Assembly (NCBI RefSeq): GCF_000732325.1 | Contig: NZ_BBIW01000001.1 | Coordinates: 372,001-436,000 of the forward strand | Direction of reading: 5' to 3' | Source: Paenibacillus sp. TCA20 | Lineage (GTDB): Bacteria > Bacillota > Bacilli > Paenibacillales > Paenibacillaceae | Length of the DNA: 64,000 nucleotides | Shown: piece after piece, positions 26,276 to 35,519 of the stretch | How the letters are laid out: each line of letters starts with the position of its first letter | How positions within the stretch are numbered: the first letter of the stretch is position 1 | Notes under the pieces: model-generated | What the model saw: only the letters and a program-made list of their open reading frames with translations | Databases searched by the model: none | What the model was told of the DNA's origin: nothing | Translations under genes and position numbers: made by a program

Positions 26276-26281
26276 GAAAAT

Positions 26282-26328
26282 AATCCCCCGGTGATTATCT
26301 GGACAAAATGTCCTCTCGCCGGGGGATT
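26282..26328. terminator. two-tier bidirectional terminator
   Basis: AATCCCCCGG pairs with CCGGGGGATT, with GGACA/TGTCC (26301-26313) inside and T-rich sequence after. It ends the lipoprotein gene and the convergent DUF309 gene. Confidence 0.85.
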
Positions 26329-26368
26329 CCTTTTATTTTATAGGTAAGCAATATAATTTGGATAAGTG

Positions 26369-26848
26369 TTATAAGTTCTGACCTAATGCCTTTATTCGTT
26401 CTTCATATATTCTTCCACGGGTTGGGCTTCGTCTTTGTGGAATAATGGGCATAATCGACTGAGCCCTCACGCGCACAGCTTCATCCAGCTCATCATCACA
26501 GATCACAATCGTGAAATCTTGATAAGAAATCGGCTGGCTGTCATAGCTCCGAAGCTTCTTCGCAAGGCTGCGGCTCGTATCGACCAGCAGCTCCAGCTCA
26601 ATGCCAAGGGTCTGTGCCGGATACTTCTCCAGAATATCCACCGCACTCTCAAGCATCATGTAGCCGCCGCGTATATTTTGATTACGGAAATGATACATGC
26701 CGACGGCGACTTGCAGCAAGCCTTTATAGACCGGCTCCTTGTTCTGTTCAAGCCATAGCTCCTCAAGCACTTCATGACATTCGAAATAATCCCGGTCCCG
26801 ATTAAAATACACCAGATAATCCAAATAGAGAGCCTCGTATTTAGACAT
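26369..26848 (-). CDS. DUF309 domain protein
   Basis: 159 residues, helical. The family signature FECHEVLEELW (22-32) and GLLQVAVGMYHFRNQN are present. DUF309 proteins have no established function; the conserved His/Glu set may bind a ligand. A C-terminal tail (about 110-159) is basic and probably flexible. The ATG lies inside the end of relQ, overlapping by 8 bases, so translation is linked to that of the alarmone synthetase. Confidence 0.85.
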   Translation of the reverse strand: MSKYEALYLDYLVYFNRDRDYFECHEVLEELWLEQNKEPVYKGLLQVAVGMYHFRNQNIRGGYMMLESAVDILEKYPAQTLGIELELLVDTSRSLAKKLRSYDSQPISYQDFTIVICDDELDEAVRVRAQSIMPIIPQRRSPTRGRIYEERIKALGQNL

Positions 26849-27653
26849 CGCTGTTGTCGCTGCCTTTCCTAGCCTTATTCAGCAGTTCCTTCACTTCTAC
26901 TGACAATTGCTTGATGGCTTCCATATCATGCTGCTGCCAATATTCGTTGAATTTCGCCTGAGCCTCAATGGCTTCATCAACAAGATGATAGAAATAAAGC
27001 TGGTGTATGATGGCAAGTGTTTTGGTAATGATGTTGGACTCATCTTCGAATGTTTTCTGTGCATCAAGAATTTCAAGCCGGATGGCTGACATCTCATTAT
27101 CCAGAATAAAGGCTGCTTCCGCTGTTTTCTTCAATCTGCCTCTTACATCCTCGGGCAAGGAGTCTCTAAATTTGTAATTTAAGGAGTGTTCAATTGTCGC
27201 CCAAAAATTCATCGCCAGTGTCCGAATCTGAATTTCGGCCAGTACATGCTTCTGACCTAACGCTGTCTGGACTGGATACTCCACAATCATATGGAAGCTG
27301 CGATAGCCGCTCTCTTTGAAATTCGTAATATAATCCTTCTCATACAGCACCTTCAGATCTTTGCGCTCCCGTATATATTCGGCAACCCGCCGAATATCTT
27401 CAACGAATTGGCACATGATCCGAATACCTGCAATATCCTCAATGCCGGTTTCGATCTGGTTCATAGGCACATCGAGACGTTTGGCTTTATCCAGAATACT
27501 CGATATTTTCTTGACTCTTCCCGTTACAAATTCTATAGGGGCATATTCTTCACGTTTTTTGAGTTCTGCCCGCATCGTCTTAAATTTAACTTTAAGTTCC
27601 TCTACGGCCTGTTCGTAAGGAAGCAAAAATGTCCCCCAATCTCTACCGTCCAT
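26841..27653 (-). CDS. relQ: small alarmone synthetase, RelQ type
   Basis: 270 residues. Makes (p)ppGpp from ATP and GDP/GTP. The synthetase domain is complete: VTGRVKKISSIL (43-54), EDIAGIRIM (72-80, catalytic Asp73), KESGYRSFHM (113-122) and EIQIRTLAMNFWATIEHSLN (140-159). There is no HD hydrolase, TGS or ACT domain, so it is RelQ/YjbM-like. Compared with Bacillus YjbM (211 residues) it has about 55 extra C-terminal residues predicted helical. GGAGG is 7 bases upstream. It lies 56 bases after pyrD, possibly one unit. Confidence 0.9.
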   Translation of the reverse strand: MDGRDWGTFLLPYEQAVEELKVKFKTMRAELKKREEYAPIEFVTGRVKKISSILDKAKRLDVPMNQIETGIEDIAGIRIMCQFVEDIRRVAEYIRERKDLKVLYEKDYITNFKESGYRSFHMIVEYPVQTALGQKHVLAEIQIRTLAMNFWATIEHSLNYKFRDSLPEDVRGRLKKTAEAAFILDNEMSAIRLEILDAQKTFEDESNIITKTLAIIHQLYFYHLVDEAIEAQAKFNEYWQQHDMEAIKQLSVEVKELLNKARKGSDNSDV

Positions 27654-27709
27654 AAGTATGCCTCCTGTCTTTTGCTTCTTGCTTCAAACCTTAATCGATA
27701 CCTGCATCT

Positions 27710-28804
27710 TTATCGGTGCAGAGCGCCGACGGCTTCCGATATATGACGATATCCGTCTCTCTGCAGCAGTTCACGTAATCCGGCATGAAGCTTTTGATTA
27801 ATTTCGGGACCTTCATAAATTAATGCAGTATAAATTTCAACCAGACTGGCTCCCGCCTTGATCTTCTCATAAGCATCCTCGCTCGTGAAGATTCCTCCGG
27901 ACCCAATGATGGGCAGTCTTCCGCCCGTCTGACGATATACTCGGCTAATAATCTCAGTAGACCGCTCGCGCAATGGCTTGCCGCTGAGTCCGCCCGTTTC
28001 CTTGGCATTCGCATGGGTTAAGCCGTCGCGGCTAATGGTCGTATTGGTAGCTATGATGCCCGAAACACCACTGTTTGAAATCGTATCGACCATGTATTCG
28101 AGCTCAGCTTCTGTCACATCTGGAGCAATCTTGACCAATACCGATTTGGAACGCCCATAGGAACGCGATTGCTGTTCCATTTCGTCCATTACCGCGGATA
28201 ACAATTCCGTCAGCTCACTTCCATGCTGCAGGCTTCTTAAATCCGGTGTATTCGGAGAACTAATGTTTACGACAAAAAAATCTGCGTATGGATACAAAAT
28301 TTGGATGCATTTGCGATAGTCTCCTGGAGCATCCTCATTAGAGGTAGCTTTATTTTTACCAATATTGATGGCAACCGGAATGGAAATATCTTTAAGCTTG
28401 GATAAGATTCCCGCCATCGCTTCCGCACCATGATTGTTGAAGCCCATGCGATTCACAAGTGCTTCGTCTGGTGGGAGTCTAAACAGCCTTGGCTGGTCAT
28501 TCCCCGGCTGTGCCTTTGGTGTTACCGTTCCCACTTCCATGAAGCCAAATCCGATGGAAGAAAACCCAGGCACGGCTTCCCCATTTTTGTCCAGTCCGGC
28601 TGCAAGGCCTACTGGTGATGGGAAATGTAATCCGAATAAATCGGTCGCCAGATCCGGTGTTTCCTTAACACCGTACATGGTCTTGAGAAGGCTGGTGCCT
28701 CCGGGAAATGAGCCTGCTTGGTTCATTCCACCAATTACAAGATGGTGTGCTTTTTCCGGATCCATTTTGAAGAATAGAGGTTTACCAATATTACGATACA
28801 GCAA
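27710..28804 (-). CDS. pyrD: dihydroorotate dehydrogenase (quinone), class 2
   Basis: About 364 residues. Oxidises dihydroorotate to orotate with FMN and membrane quinone. The class 2 N-terminal helix pair (YRNIGKPLFFKMDPEKAHH) and motifs VGLAAGLDKNG, VNRMGFNN, NISSPNTPDL, GGLSGKPL and YTALIYEGP are visible. The start is probably TTG at 28804, giving the usual MLYR beginning with GGAG 8 bases upstream; a GTG three codons earlier is too close to that site. Its isolation from other pyr genes fits class 2 enzymes. Confidence 0.92.
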   Translation of the reverse strand: MLYRNIGKPLFFKMDPEKAHHLVIGGMNQAGSFPGGTSLLKTMYGVKETPDLATDLFGLHFPSPVGLAAGLDKNGEAVPGFSSIGFGFMEVGTVTPKAQPGNDQPRLFRLPPDEALVNRMGFNNHGAEAMAGILSKLKDISIPVAINIGKNKATSNEDAPGDYRKCIQILYPYADFFVVNISSPNTPDLRSLQHGSELTELLSAVMDEMEQQSRSYGRSKSVLVKIAPDVTEAELEYMVDTISNSGVSGIIATNTTISRDGLTHANAKETGGLSGKPLRERSTEIISRVYRQTGGRLPIIGSGGIFTSEDAYEKIKAGASLVEIYTALIYEGPEINQKLHAGLRELLQRDGYRHISEAVGALHR

Positions 28805-29053
28805 ATGACCCACTCCGTTTACATATTCTTATGGATAAACTGCACTCTCGAAAAGGCAGAAATCCTTCTAAATTTTAGTTTAGCTGTTTTCGTTCTAAAA
28901 GAAAAGGGAGAGGGACCCAAGGGAATAACGGAGCTTTGAAAATACTCAGTAAATTGACTACAATGAAGTATACCATCCATTTTAAGCATAGAAACTTATG
29001 CATTTAAACGTCTGCTTATATTTTTCCATTACGAGAAAGGAGATTCACTTTAC

Positions 29054-29200
29054 ATGGCAACCAAACGTCAGAAGCCCTCACTACAGCAAAAAAAAGAAGA
29101 AGTGAACCGCAAGGCCGTTTTTTGGACCGCATTAAGTGTATTGCTGCTCATCATCCTCATTGTTGTACTCGTGATTATTGGAGAAATGACAACCGCTTAA
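29054..29200 (+). CDS. 48-residue single-span membrane peptide
   Basis: A short gene starting MATKRQKPS and ending EMTTA. A charged N-terminal part rich in Lys, Arg and Gln (1-20) precedes one hydrophobic helix (about 22-43) of Leu, Ile and Val. AAAGGAG lies about 11 bases before the ATG. The topology suggests a positive-inside single-pass protein. Its TAA overlaps the stop of the convergent L,D-transpeptidase by 4 bases. Function unknown. Confidence 0.65.
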   Translation: MATKRQKPSLQQKKEEVNRKAVFWTALSVLLLIILIVVLVIIGEMTTA

Positions 29201-30669
29201 TTAAGCCAGTGATATACTTTGTCCGGATTCGTCTGTCCGGGGACAAGCTCCGGCTGAAATCGGTCCCCGGCCTGTTCCGGAGCAATGATTTGCGTTGGGG
29301 TATCGGCGCTGTCTTTAATCGTAACCCGTGTACCCGGCGGTACAAACGCAAACAATTCTTCTACATCCTCTTGGTGCATGCGTATGCAGCCCAGGGATTC
29401 ATCAAGCCCAATACTTCCCGGTTCGTTCGTGCCATGAATCGCGTAATCCGTATCTGACAACTGCATGCCTCTTGTTCCGAATTCGCCGTCTGCACGTCCA
29501 TTCGGATTCACTACCTTATCTGATATAACGAAATCGCCCTCAGGTGTCTTCTCGCCTCCTAGACCCACTTCATAATTTCGCAATACGATGTTTCCGCTCA
29601 GCAAAGTCAATCGATGGGTCTCCTTGTTTACTATGATCGAAAGGGATTCCTTCATATAAGGTTCACCGCCATATGTATCTTCAAAGCTGGGAAGTGATGG
29701 CCCGTCTTCGCTGGACTGCTCTCCCATGATCGGGTCAGGCTCTGAATCTCTATAGTCTGCTGTGACCGATTGCATATAATCAAGCATCTCAGGATACAGC
29801 TCCCGCATAGAAGAACTTACACCGCCAATGTGATTATTCGGAAAAGGCTTCATTAATTGCTCAATACGCGCTGGATACACACCATTTAACTGTTTGTATG
29901 CTGTTATTGCACTCCGTAGAGCGATCGCCTGCTCTTCTTTTTGTCCCCAGCTTATAGCACTTGCAGACAGATTCTTAAGATCCTCAGGCGTGCATTTACA
30001 CCACTCGGGCAGCAAGGATTGGCTCGTCACTGTGCCTTCACCATTACTATGAAATTGATACACTGGCGGCCTTGCAGTTGAAGCCCCCCATATGAGAAAT
30101 TCATTCTCCTGCTCCAAGCCAAGCGTTATAATTGATGCATCAGTACGTCGCAGCTGATTCATCAATTTGCCTGCAGCTTCATCCGTAACCTCCCCATTGA
30201 TCTGAGGAATTCCCGTAAACCTAGGCGGTTCTAGACCTGCCTCATATGCTTCTGATTCATGTGCAGCACCCTGCTCTTCGGAGTAATCTATAATTTCAAG
30301 TCCTTGTTCAGGCAATGATTCTCCTGCAAGCTCTGTAACAACGTCAATATTCATTGCATCAGGTGCCATCGCTGAAGGAACCAGGCCAAGCAACAATAGC
30401 CATAAGAGGATGGCGGCAGTTTTGCGCTTGATCTGTTGTTTTTTCCGCTGCTGTTCCAATTGCATGAGCTTATGCTGATATTCCATCCACACCTGGGCAG
30501 GAGCTTTACTGTGCTCAAATGCTTCATATATTCCTCCTGAACGTTCAAAGCAATAGTTCGCTTTCGCTGTCTGACCGGATCGTTCGTAATCCTTCCCTAG
30601 CAGATACCAGGCCATTTGATTATCCGGATGCTTCTGAACGTAGGATTTCAGATCGTGCGGCATGCGCAT
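29197..30669 (-). CDS. L,D-transpeptidase with N-terminal TPR-like segment and membrane anchor
   Basis: 490 residues. A TPR-like helix pair (about 15-45), a basic coiled stretch, a membrane span (84-102), a 220-residue extracellular region without recognised domain, then a YkuD catalytic domain ending in HGTNEPGS (His412) and SLGCIRM (425-431, nucleophile Cys428). YkuD enzymes make 3-3 cross-links or attach proteins in peptidoglycan. The cytoplasmic TPR part before the anchor is unusual. GGGGAG precedes the ATG. Confidence 0.87.
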   Translation of the reverse strand: MRMPHDLKSYVQKHPDNQMAWYLLGKDYERSGQTAKANYCFERSGGIYEAFEHSKAPAQVWMEYQHKLMQLEQQRKKQQIKRKTAAILLWLLLLGLVPSAMAPDAMNIDVVTELAGESLPEQGLEIIDYSEEQGAAHESEAYEAGLEPPRFTGIPQINGEVTDEAAGKLMNQLRRTDASIITLGLEQENEFLIWGASTARPPVYQFHSNGEGTVTSQSLLPEWCKCTPEDLKNLSASAISWGQKEEQAIALRSAITAYKQLNGVYPARIEQLMKPFPNNHIGGVSSSMRELYPEMLDYMQSVTADYRDSEPDPIMGEQSSEDGPSLPSFEDTYGGEPYMKESLSIIVNKETHRLTLLSGNIVLRNYEVGLGGEKTPEGDFVISDKVVNPNGRADGEFGTRGMQLSDTDYAIHGTNEPGSIGLDESLGCIRMHQEDVEELFAFVPPGTRVTIKDSADTPTQIIAPEQAGDRFQPELVPGQTNPDKVYHWLN

Positions 30670-30723
30670 GACTTATCTCCCCTTGATATAGGTTATGAAT
30701 GATATATCGGATAAAACAAAAAA

Positions 30724-30748
30724 ACCTGATACCGTATTGGTATCAGGT
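30724..30748 (-). terminator. terminator after ferredoxin gene
   Basis: ACCTGATACC pairs with GGTATCAGGT around a 5-base loop; the A-tract on its left forms the U-tract on the minus strand. Confidence 0.85.
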
Positions 30749-30767
30749 CTCAAATGAAGGAGGTACA

Positions 30768-31031
<264 letters not shown>

Positions 31032-31132
31032 TTAACACCAAACAGTAGGTTCAACTATGCTAACAATCATATTAATACAAAGTGAAAACAAATACAAATC
31101 ATTTTGGGTTATTATCCCTCTTATAATCCGCC

Positions 31133-32413
31133 CTATTCCGGTCTCGGTAGATTGTCTTTTTGCAAGGAAGTACCCCGTTCCTTATAGTTTCTGATCAGCA
31201 CCGAAGGGTCATTACCTAACATACCCGCAGTTAATACTGCATTCTCTCCGAACTTATTCCGAAGCTCGTCCATGACATGGGTTAAGGACTCTCGCTTGAA
31301 TTGCTGCTCATAGTCGAACAGGTCCAATTGGACGGCAGATTCACTTTTTGGAATCAAGCTGTGAAGCGTAATCCCGAGCAGTCGAAGCGGCTTACCCGCT
31401 CCAAACTGTCGATAGAATAGTGAAGTTGCTTCCTTATATATATCCTGATCATGATCAGTCGGCGTTTGCAGCATCTGCGAACGAGTTATTGTCTTCATAT
31501 CAGGCGTGCGAATCGTAATTTGAATCCCCTCTGTCACCATCCCATGCCTGCGAAGTCTCCGGGCCACCTGGTCACTTATATTGAGCAGCACACGATTAAT
31601 ATCCGCCTCACTCGAGATATCCTCGGGAAGCGTTGTCGTGTGACTAATGGACTTGTTCGGCTCCCGCACCGGGCTTACCTGGGAATCACTAATTCCATGA
31701 GCTGCTTGTTTCATCCACGTTCCGAGCACTCCAAAGTAATCCCGCAATAAGCTCTCTTCAGCCTTTGCGAGTTCTCCAATCGTATGGATGTTGATCTTGC
31801 GCAGCTTCTCTGCTGTTTTGCGGCCAATTCCGAATAGCTCTCCGCATGGTCTATGCCACAGCTTCTTCTGGACATCCCGCAGCCGCAGAACCGTGATTCC
31901 GTTCGGTTTTTTCATATCCGAAGCCATTTTGGCCAGCAATTTATTGGGGGCAATTCCGATGGAACATGGGATTCCCAGCTCCTCGTTAATCCTGTTTTGA
32001 ATCGTCTCTGCAATCTCCATCGGGGTTCCAAATTGCTTGGAGCCGGTAATATCAAGATAACATTCATCTATTGAAGTGGCCTCCAGCTGCGGAGTATATT
32101 CGTAAGCAATGCTCATGAAGGCTTTAGAGTATTTTCGATACAGATTAAAATCGGGTTTAATAACAATGAGCTCAGGGCATTGGCGCAGTCCTTGATTGAC
32201 CACCATACCCGTGCTGATTCCACGACCCCGTGCCTCGTATGAACACGTGACAATTACACCCTTGCGCTGTTCACTGCTTCCTGCGACTGCCGTTGGTTTG
32301 CCTGCATATAAATGTGGTTCTTCTGCGGCATGAACCGAGCAATAAAAAGCATTCATATCCACATGTAAAATGACGCGTCCATTGGCAGGATAGTAATCTT
32401 TAACGTTGTTCAC
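31133..32413 (-). CDS. dinB: DNA polymerase IV (Y family)
   Basis: 426 residues. Error-prone translesion polymerase: palm motifs VILHVDMNAFYCSV (14-27) and SIDECYLD carry the metal-binding acids, FGIGRKTAEKL is the helix-hairpin-helix region, and the end is the little-finger domain with a C-terminal QLDLF-like clamp-binding motif (VQLDLFDYE). The start appears to be GTG with AGAGGG upstream. The 209 bases before it show no clear LexA box that I could recognise. Confidence 0.92.
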   Translation of the reverse strand: MNNVKDYYPANGRVILHVDMNAFYCSVHAAEEPHLYAGKPTAVAGSSEQRKGVIVTCSYEARGRGISTGMVVNQGLRQCPELIVIKPDFNLYRKYSKAFMSIAYEYTPQLEATSIDECYLDITGSKQFGTPMEIAETIQNRINEELGIPCSIGIAPNKLLAKMASDMKKPNGITVLRLRDVQKKLWHRPCGELFGIGRKTAEKLRKINIHTIGELAKAEESLLRDYFGVLGTWMKQAAHGISDSQVSPVREPNKSISHTTTLPEDISSEADINRVLLNISDQVARRLRRHGMVTEGIQITIRTPDMKTITRSQMLQTPTDHDQDIYKEATSLFYRQFGAGKPLRLLGITLHSLIPKSESAVQLDLFDYEQQFKRESLTHVMDELRNKFGENAVLTAGMLGNDPSVLIRNYKERGTSLQKDNLPRPE

Positions 32414-32622
32414 ATCACATACCCTCTGTCTATTTATTCTAATTTCCTGTTTACTATATAGAATAATAAAAGACTACCTCTCATTCTATATAATAACACA
32501 GCAATTTTTCATTCTATTATTTATAATCATAAATTATCAAATTTCCATCTTACATTCCAGGTGAGAACTGCTATAATAAATTATTAAAAACGGTTTTAGT
32601 GGACTTCCAAAGGGGGATCAAC

Positions 32623-34239
32623 ATGTCTAAGAACATCTCAATCTTCGATACGACACTTCGTGACGGTACGCAAGGGGAGGGAATTAGTCTATCGGTTGAT
32701 GATAAGCTGAACATTGCCAAGAAGCTCGATTATCTGGGCGTTGAGTACATTGAAGGCGGAATTCCAGGAAGCAATTCGAAGGATATTGAATTTTTTAAGC
32801 GTGTTCAACAATTGGGGTTAACCTCGAAGATTGTCGCTTTTGGCAGCACTCGCCGGAAGGGCGGAAACGCCGAGACGGATGCTAACCTGAACCGAATTAT
32901 TGAATCTGGTGCCGATGCAGCTACACTGGTCGGCAAGTCATGGGATTTTCATGTTCATACGGCGCTGCAGACGACTTTGGAAGAGAATCTAGATATGATT
33001 TATGATTCGATCCATTATCTGAAACGAAACGGTTTGGAAGTCATTTTTGACGCCGAGCATTTTTTTGACGGTTACAAGAACAACCCCGAGTATACGCTCT
33101 CCGTAATGACAAGAGCCTATGAAGCGGGTGCGGATTGGCTTGTAATGTGCGATACAAACGGAGGAACGATGCCTCATGAAATTCAGGAAATCGTAAGAGC
33201 GGTGGTATCTCACCTTCCTGAAGCGAACTTTGGCATTCACACGCATAATGATTGCGAATTAGCGGTTGCCAACACACTAGCCGCCATCTCTGCCGGGGCC
33301 AGACATGTTCAGGGAACGATGAATGGTTATGGCGAACGCTGTGGAAATGCCAATTTGTGCTCGGTGATCCCGAATCTGCAGCTTAAATTAGGTTATCATT
33401 GTATTGAGGAAGACAAGCTTGCACAGCTAACGAATGTCTCGCGTTATGTCAGTGAAATCGCCAATGTCAATATGCCGGTGAATCAGCCTTATGTCGGCAG
33501 TGCAGCTTTTGCTCACAAAGGAGGCATACACGTATCCGCCATTTTACGTGATTCTCGTACTTATGAGCACATTGCCCCAGAGCAGGTCGGAAACAAGCAG
33601 CGAATTCTTGTATCTGAACTGGCCGGTCAGAGCAATATTATATCCAAAGCCCAGGAGCTCGGCATTGAATTAGATCCTACCAGCTCCCACTCCCGTCAAG
33701 TGATTGACAGAATCAAAGATATGGAGCATCAAGGCTATCAATTTGAAGGGGCAGACGGATCGCTCGAGCTTCTGATCAGGGAGGCCAATGGAGAAGTCAA
33801 GGAACTGTTCACCTTCGAATCCTTCAAAATGCTAGTTGAGAAGACAGCAGGAAAGCCAGTTGTATCTGAAGCTTTTGTTAAATTAAGTGTCGGCGGTCGA
33901 AGTCATTATACAGCAGCTGAAGGCAACGGGCCGGTCAATGCACTGGATAACGCGCTTCGCAAAGCCCTAGTGACATACTATCCTTCTCTGCAGGAAATGC
34001 ATTTGTCGGACTACAAGGTTCGGGTGCTTGATGATAAGGATACGACGGCAGCCAAAGTAAGAGTACTTATTGAATCTAAGAACTTCAGCGATGGCTGGAA
34101 TACAATAGGGGTATCGGAGAATGTCATCGAAGCCAGCTGGGAAGCACTCGTCGACAGCTTTAGATATGCGCTCCTGGACGAAGTACCCTCGGAAATTGTA
34201 GAACCAGATACATTGGCTCAAGGAATGGTCAATCATTAA
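32623..34239 (+). CDS. cimA: citramalate synthase
   Basis: 538 residues. Condenses acetyl-CoA and pyruvate to (R)-citramalate, giving a threonine-independent route to 2-ketobutyrate for isoleucine. A DRE-TIM barrel with DTTLRDGTQ (9-17) and metal-binding HTH at 206-208, then a C-terminal LeuA-type regulatory domain (about 395-520). The length and SWDFHVHTAL segment fit CimA rather than 2-isopropylmalate synthase. ATG 32623 follows GGGGG. It stands alone, away from leu/ilv genes. Confidence 0.88.
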   Translation: MSKNISIFDTTLRDGTQGEGISLSVDDKLNIAKKLDYLGVEYIEGGIPGSNSKDIEFFKRVQQLGLTSKIVAFGSTRRKGGNAETDANLNRIIESGADAATLVGKSWDFHVHTALQTTLEENLDMIYDSIHYLKRNGLEVIFDAEHFFDGYKNNPEYTLSVMTRAYEAGADWLVMCDTNGGTMPHEIQEIVRAVVSHLPEANFGIHTHNDCELAVANTLAAISAGARHVQGTMNGYGERCGNANLCSVIPNLQLKLGYHCIEEDKLAQLTNVSRYVSEIANVNMPVNQPYVGSAAFAHKGGIHVSAILRDSRTYEHIAPEQVGNKQRILVSELAGQSNIISKAQELGIELDPTSSHSRQVIDRIKDMEHQGYQFEGADGSLELLIREANGEVKELFTFESFKMLVEKTAGKPVVSEAFVKLSVGGRSHYTAAEGNGPVNALDNALRKALVTYYPSLQEMHLSDYKVRVLDDKDTTAAKVRVLIESKNFSDGWNTIGVSENVIEASWEALVDSFRYALLDEVPSEIVEPDTLAQGMVNH

Positions 34240-34254
34240 GATGATTGAAAAAAA

Positions 34255-34277
34255 GGCTGCTGAGATGGTCAGCAGCC
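34255..34277. terminator. terminator between cimA and ResA-like gene
   Basis: GGCTGCTGA/TCAGCAGCC with a 5-base loop, A-tract before and TCTTTTTG after, so it can serve both convergent genes. Confidence 0.92.
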
Positions 34278-34301
34278 TCTTTTTGTTCATGTTCTATAGG
34301 A

Positions 34302-34862
34302 TTACTTCAGTAAATCCTTGATTTTATTCTCAAGCTCTTCTTCGGACAGGATGCCGAGAATAACCTCTCGAATGACGCCATTCTCATCAATCAATACATT
34401 GGTAGGAAACGCCATTCCCTTGTACAAATCATAGATCGCGCCATCTGAATCCATCAGGATGGGGAATTTGACATGAAAGGTATCAACAAATTCAGCTGCA
34501 TCCTTTTCCGTGTCATATTTAGTAACATTAACCCCGTAAATATCAAGCTGATCCTTGTAAGTTTCAGATATATGATTCAGCGTAGGCGCCTCCATCTTGC
34601 AGGGCTCACACCATGAGGCCCAGAAGTTCAGCATCACTGGTTTGTCACGCTTCCCGCCTACTTCATATGTACCTTCTTCCATTCCATTTAATTGAAAAGA
34701 AGGTGCGAGCATTCCAGCCTTCGCTCCTACTTCTGTTGGCACTGGCTCCTCTGCCTGAAATACAGATTGAAGCTGACTCAGTCCTCTCCCTCCGCCGGCT
34801 TGCCATATCGCAATGCCAACGAGCAGCAATACTCCAATGATAATGTATAGATTACGTTTCAT
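34302..34862 (-). CDS. ResA/TlpA-like thiol-disulfide oxidoreductase
   Basis: 186 residues: an N-terminal membrane anchor (about 5-20), then an extracytoplasmic thioredoxin domain with WCEPC (84-88), the active-site CEPC of ResA, and the cis-Pro near AFPTNVLI. Such proteins reduce apocytochrome c or other envelope thiols. No ccd or res genes are adjacent. The ATG at 34862 has AAGGGA 7 bases upstream; an ATG six codons earlier does not. Confidence 0.87.
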   Translation of the reverse strand: MKRNLYIIIGVLLLVGIAIWQAGGGRGLSQLQSVFQAEEPVPTEVGAKAGMLAPSFQLNGMEEGTYEVGGKRDKPVMLNFWASWCEPCKMEAPTLNHISETYKDQLDIYGVNVTKYDTEKDAAEFVDTFHVKFPILMDSDGAIYDLYKGMAFPTNVLIDENGVIREVILGILSEEELENKIKDLLK

Positions 34863-35021
34863 TTGTCCGTCCCTTTTCATTTATTATAAAGTAATGAATC
34901 ATACCCTGAGCTGCTTCATCTAAGGGTATATTTAAACATTTTGGTTGTTCATTTTTATCATTCTACCCTTTTTTTGAAGATTGTATCAATCCAAGGGACA
35001 AAAGAAGGATGGATGTAAAAT

Positions 35022-35044
35022 AAAAAAAGCTCCTGCTCAGGAGC
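35022..35044 (-). terminator. minus-strand terminator upstream of the JAMM gene
   Basis: GCTCC (35029-35033) pairs with GGAGC (35040-35044); the seven-A run at 35022-35028 gives the U-tract on the minus strand. No minus-strand gene ends nearby except the exonuclease at 35505, on the far side of the plus-strand JAMM gene. Confidence 0.75.
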
Positions 35045-35093
35045 CTTATCAGAAAAAGTATATATATGATGTCGAATCATTAGGAGAATAGAG

Positions 35094-35519
35094 ATGATTA
35101 TTACACAAGAAGTATTTACGGCACTGGAAAGGCATCTGGTTGAAAAATATCCTTATGAAGCTTGCGGCATACTTCTCGGCCATATGGATCAGCATCATGT
35201 CATCCGCCTGCTTCAATATATCCCGGTCCCGAATACCGCACCTGACCCATTACACCATTTCGAGCTGGATCCAGGCATCTGGGTTAAACACGTGCTTGGC
35301 ACACCCGATTTGATAGGCTTATTTCACAGCCATCCTAATTCGTCACCTTATCCTTCGCCTGACGATCTGGAATCACTCCAGCAATATGGCGCCTTGCTCA
35401 AGACTTATCTCATTGGTTCATTAACTTATGATAAGAAACAAATGGAGCTCAAGGGATACACGATCCAAAAAAGTGGAGAGAGGCTGACTCTTATTGAATC
35501 TTCACTAAGCATGACTTAA
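35094..35519 (+). CDS. JAMM/M67 family metallopeptidase
   Basis: 141 residues, a single JAB domain. Catalytic Glu22 in YEACGILLG (21-29) and the zinc motif H-x-H-x7-S-x2-D are complete: His78, His80, Ser88 and Asp91 in LFHSHPNSSPYPSPDD. Bacterial members (Mec+/CysO-like or RadC-like) often trim sulfur-carrier or ubiquitin-like proteins. No ThiS, MoaD or E1-like gene is adjacent. Its last 15 bases overlap the convergent exonuclease gene. GGAG lies about 9 bases before the ATG. Confidence 0.85.
   Translation: MIITQEVFTALERHLVEKYPYEACGILLGHMDQHHVIRLLQYIPVPNTAPDPLHHFELDPGIWVKHVLGTPDLIGLFHSHPNSSPYPSPDDLESLQQYGALLKTYLIGSLTYDKKQMELKGYTIQKSGERLTLIESSLSMT

Noticed and set aside
32414-32622. T-box or leucine attenuator before cimA
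   Set aside because: No T-box sequence, specifier hairpin or terminator is visible in the 209-base gap.
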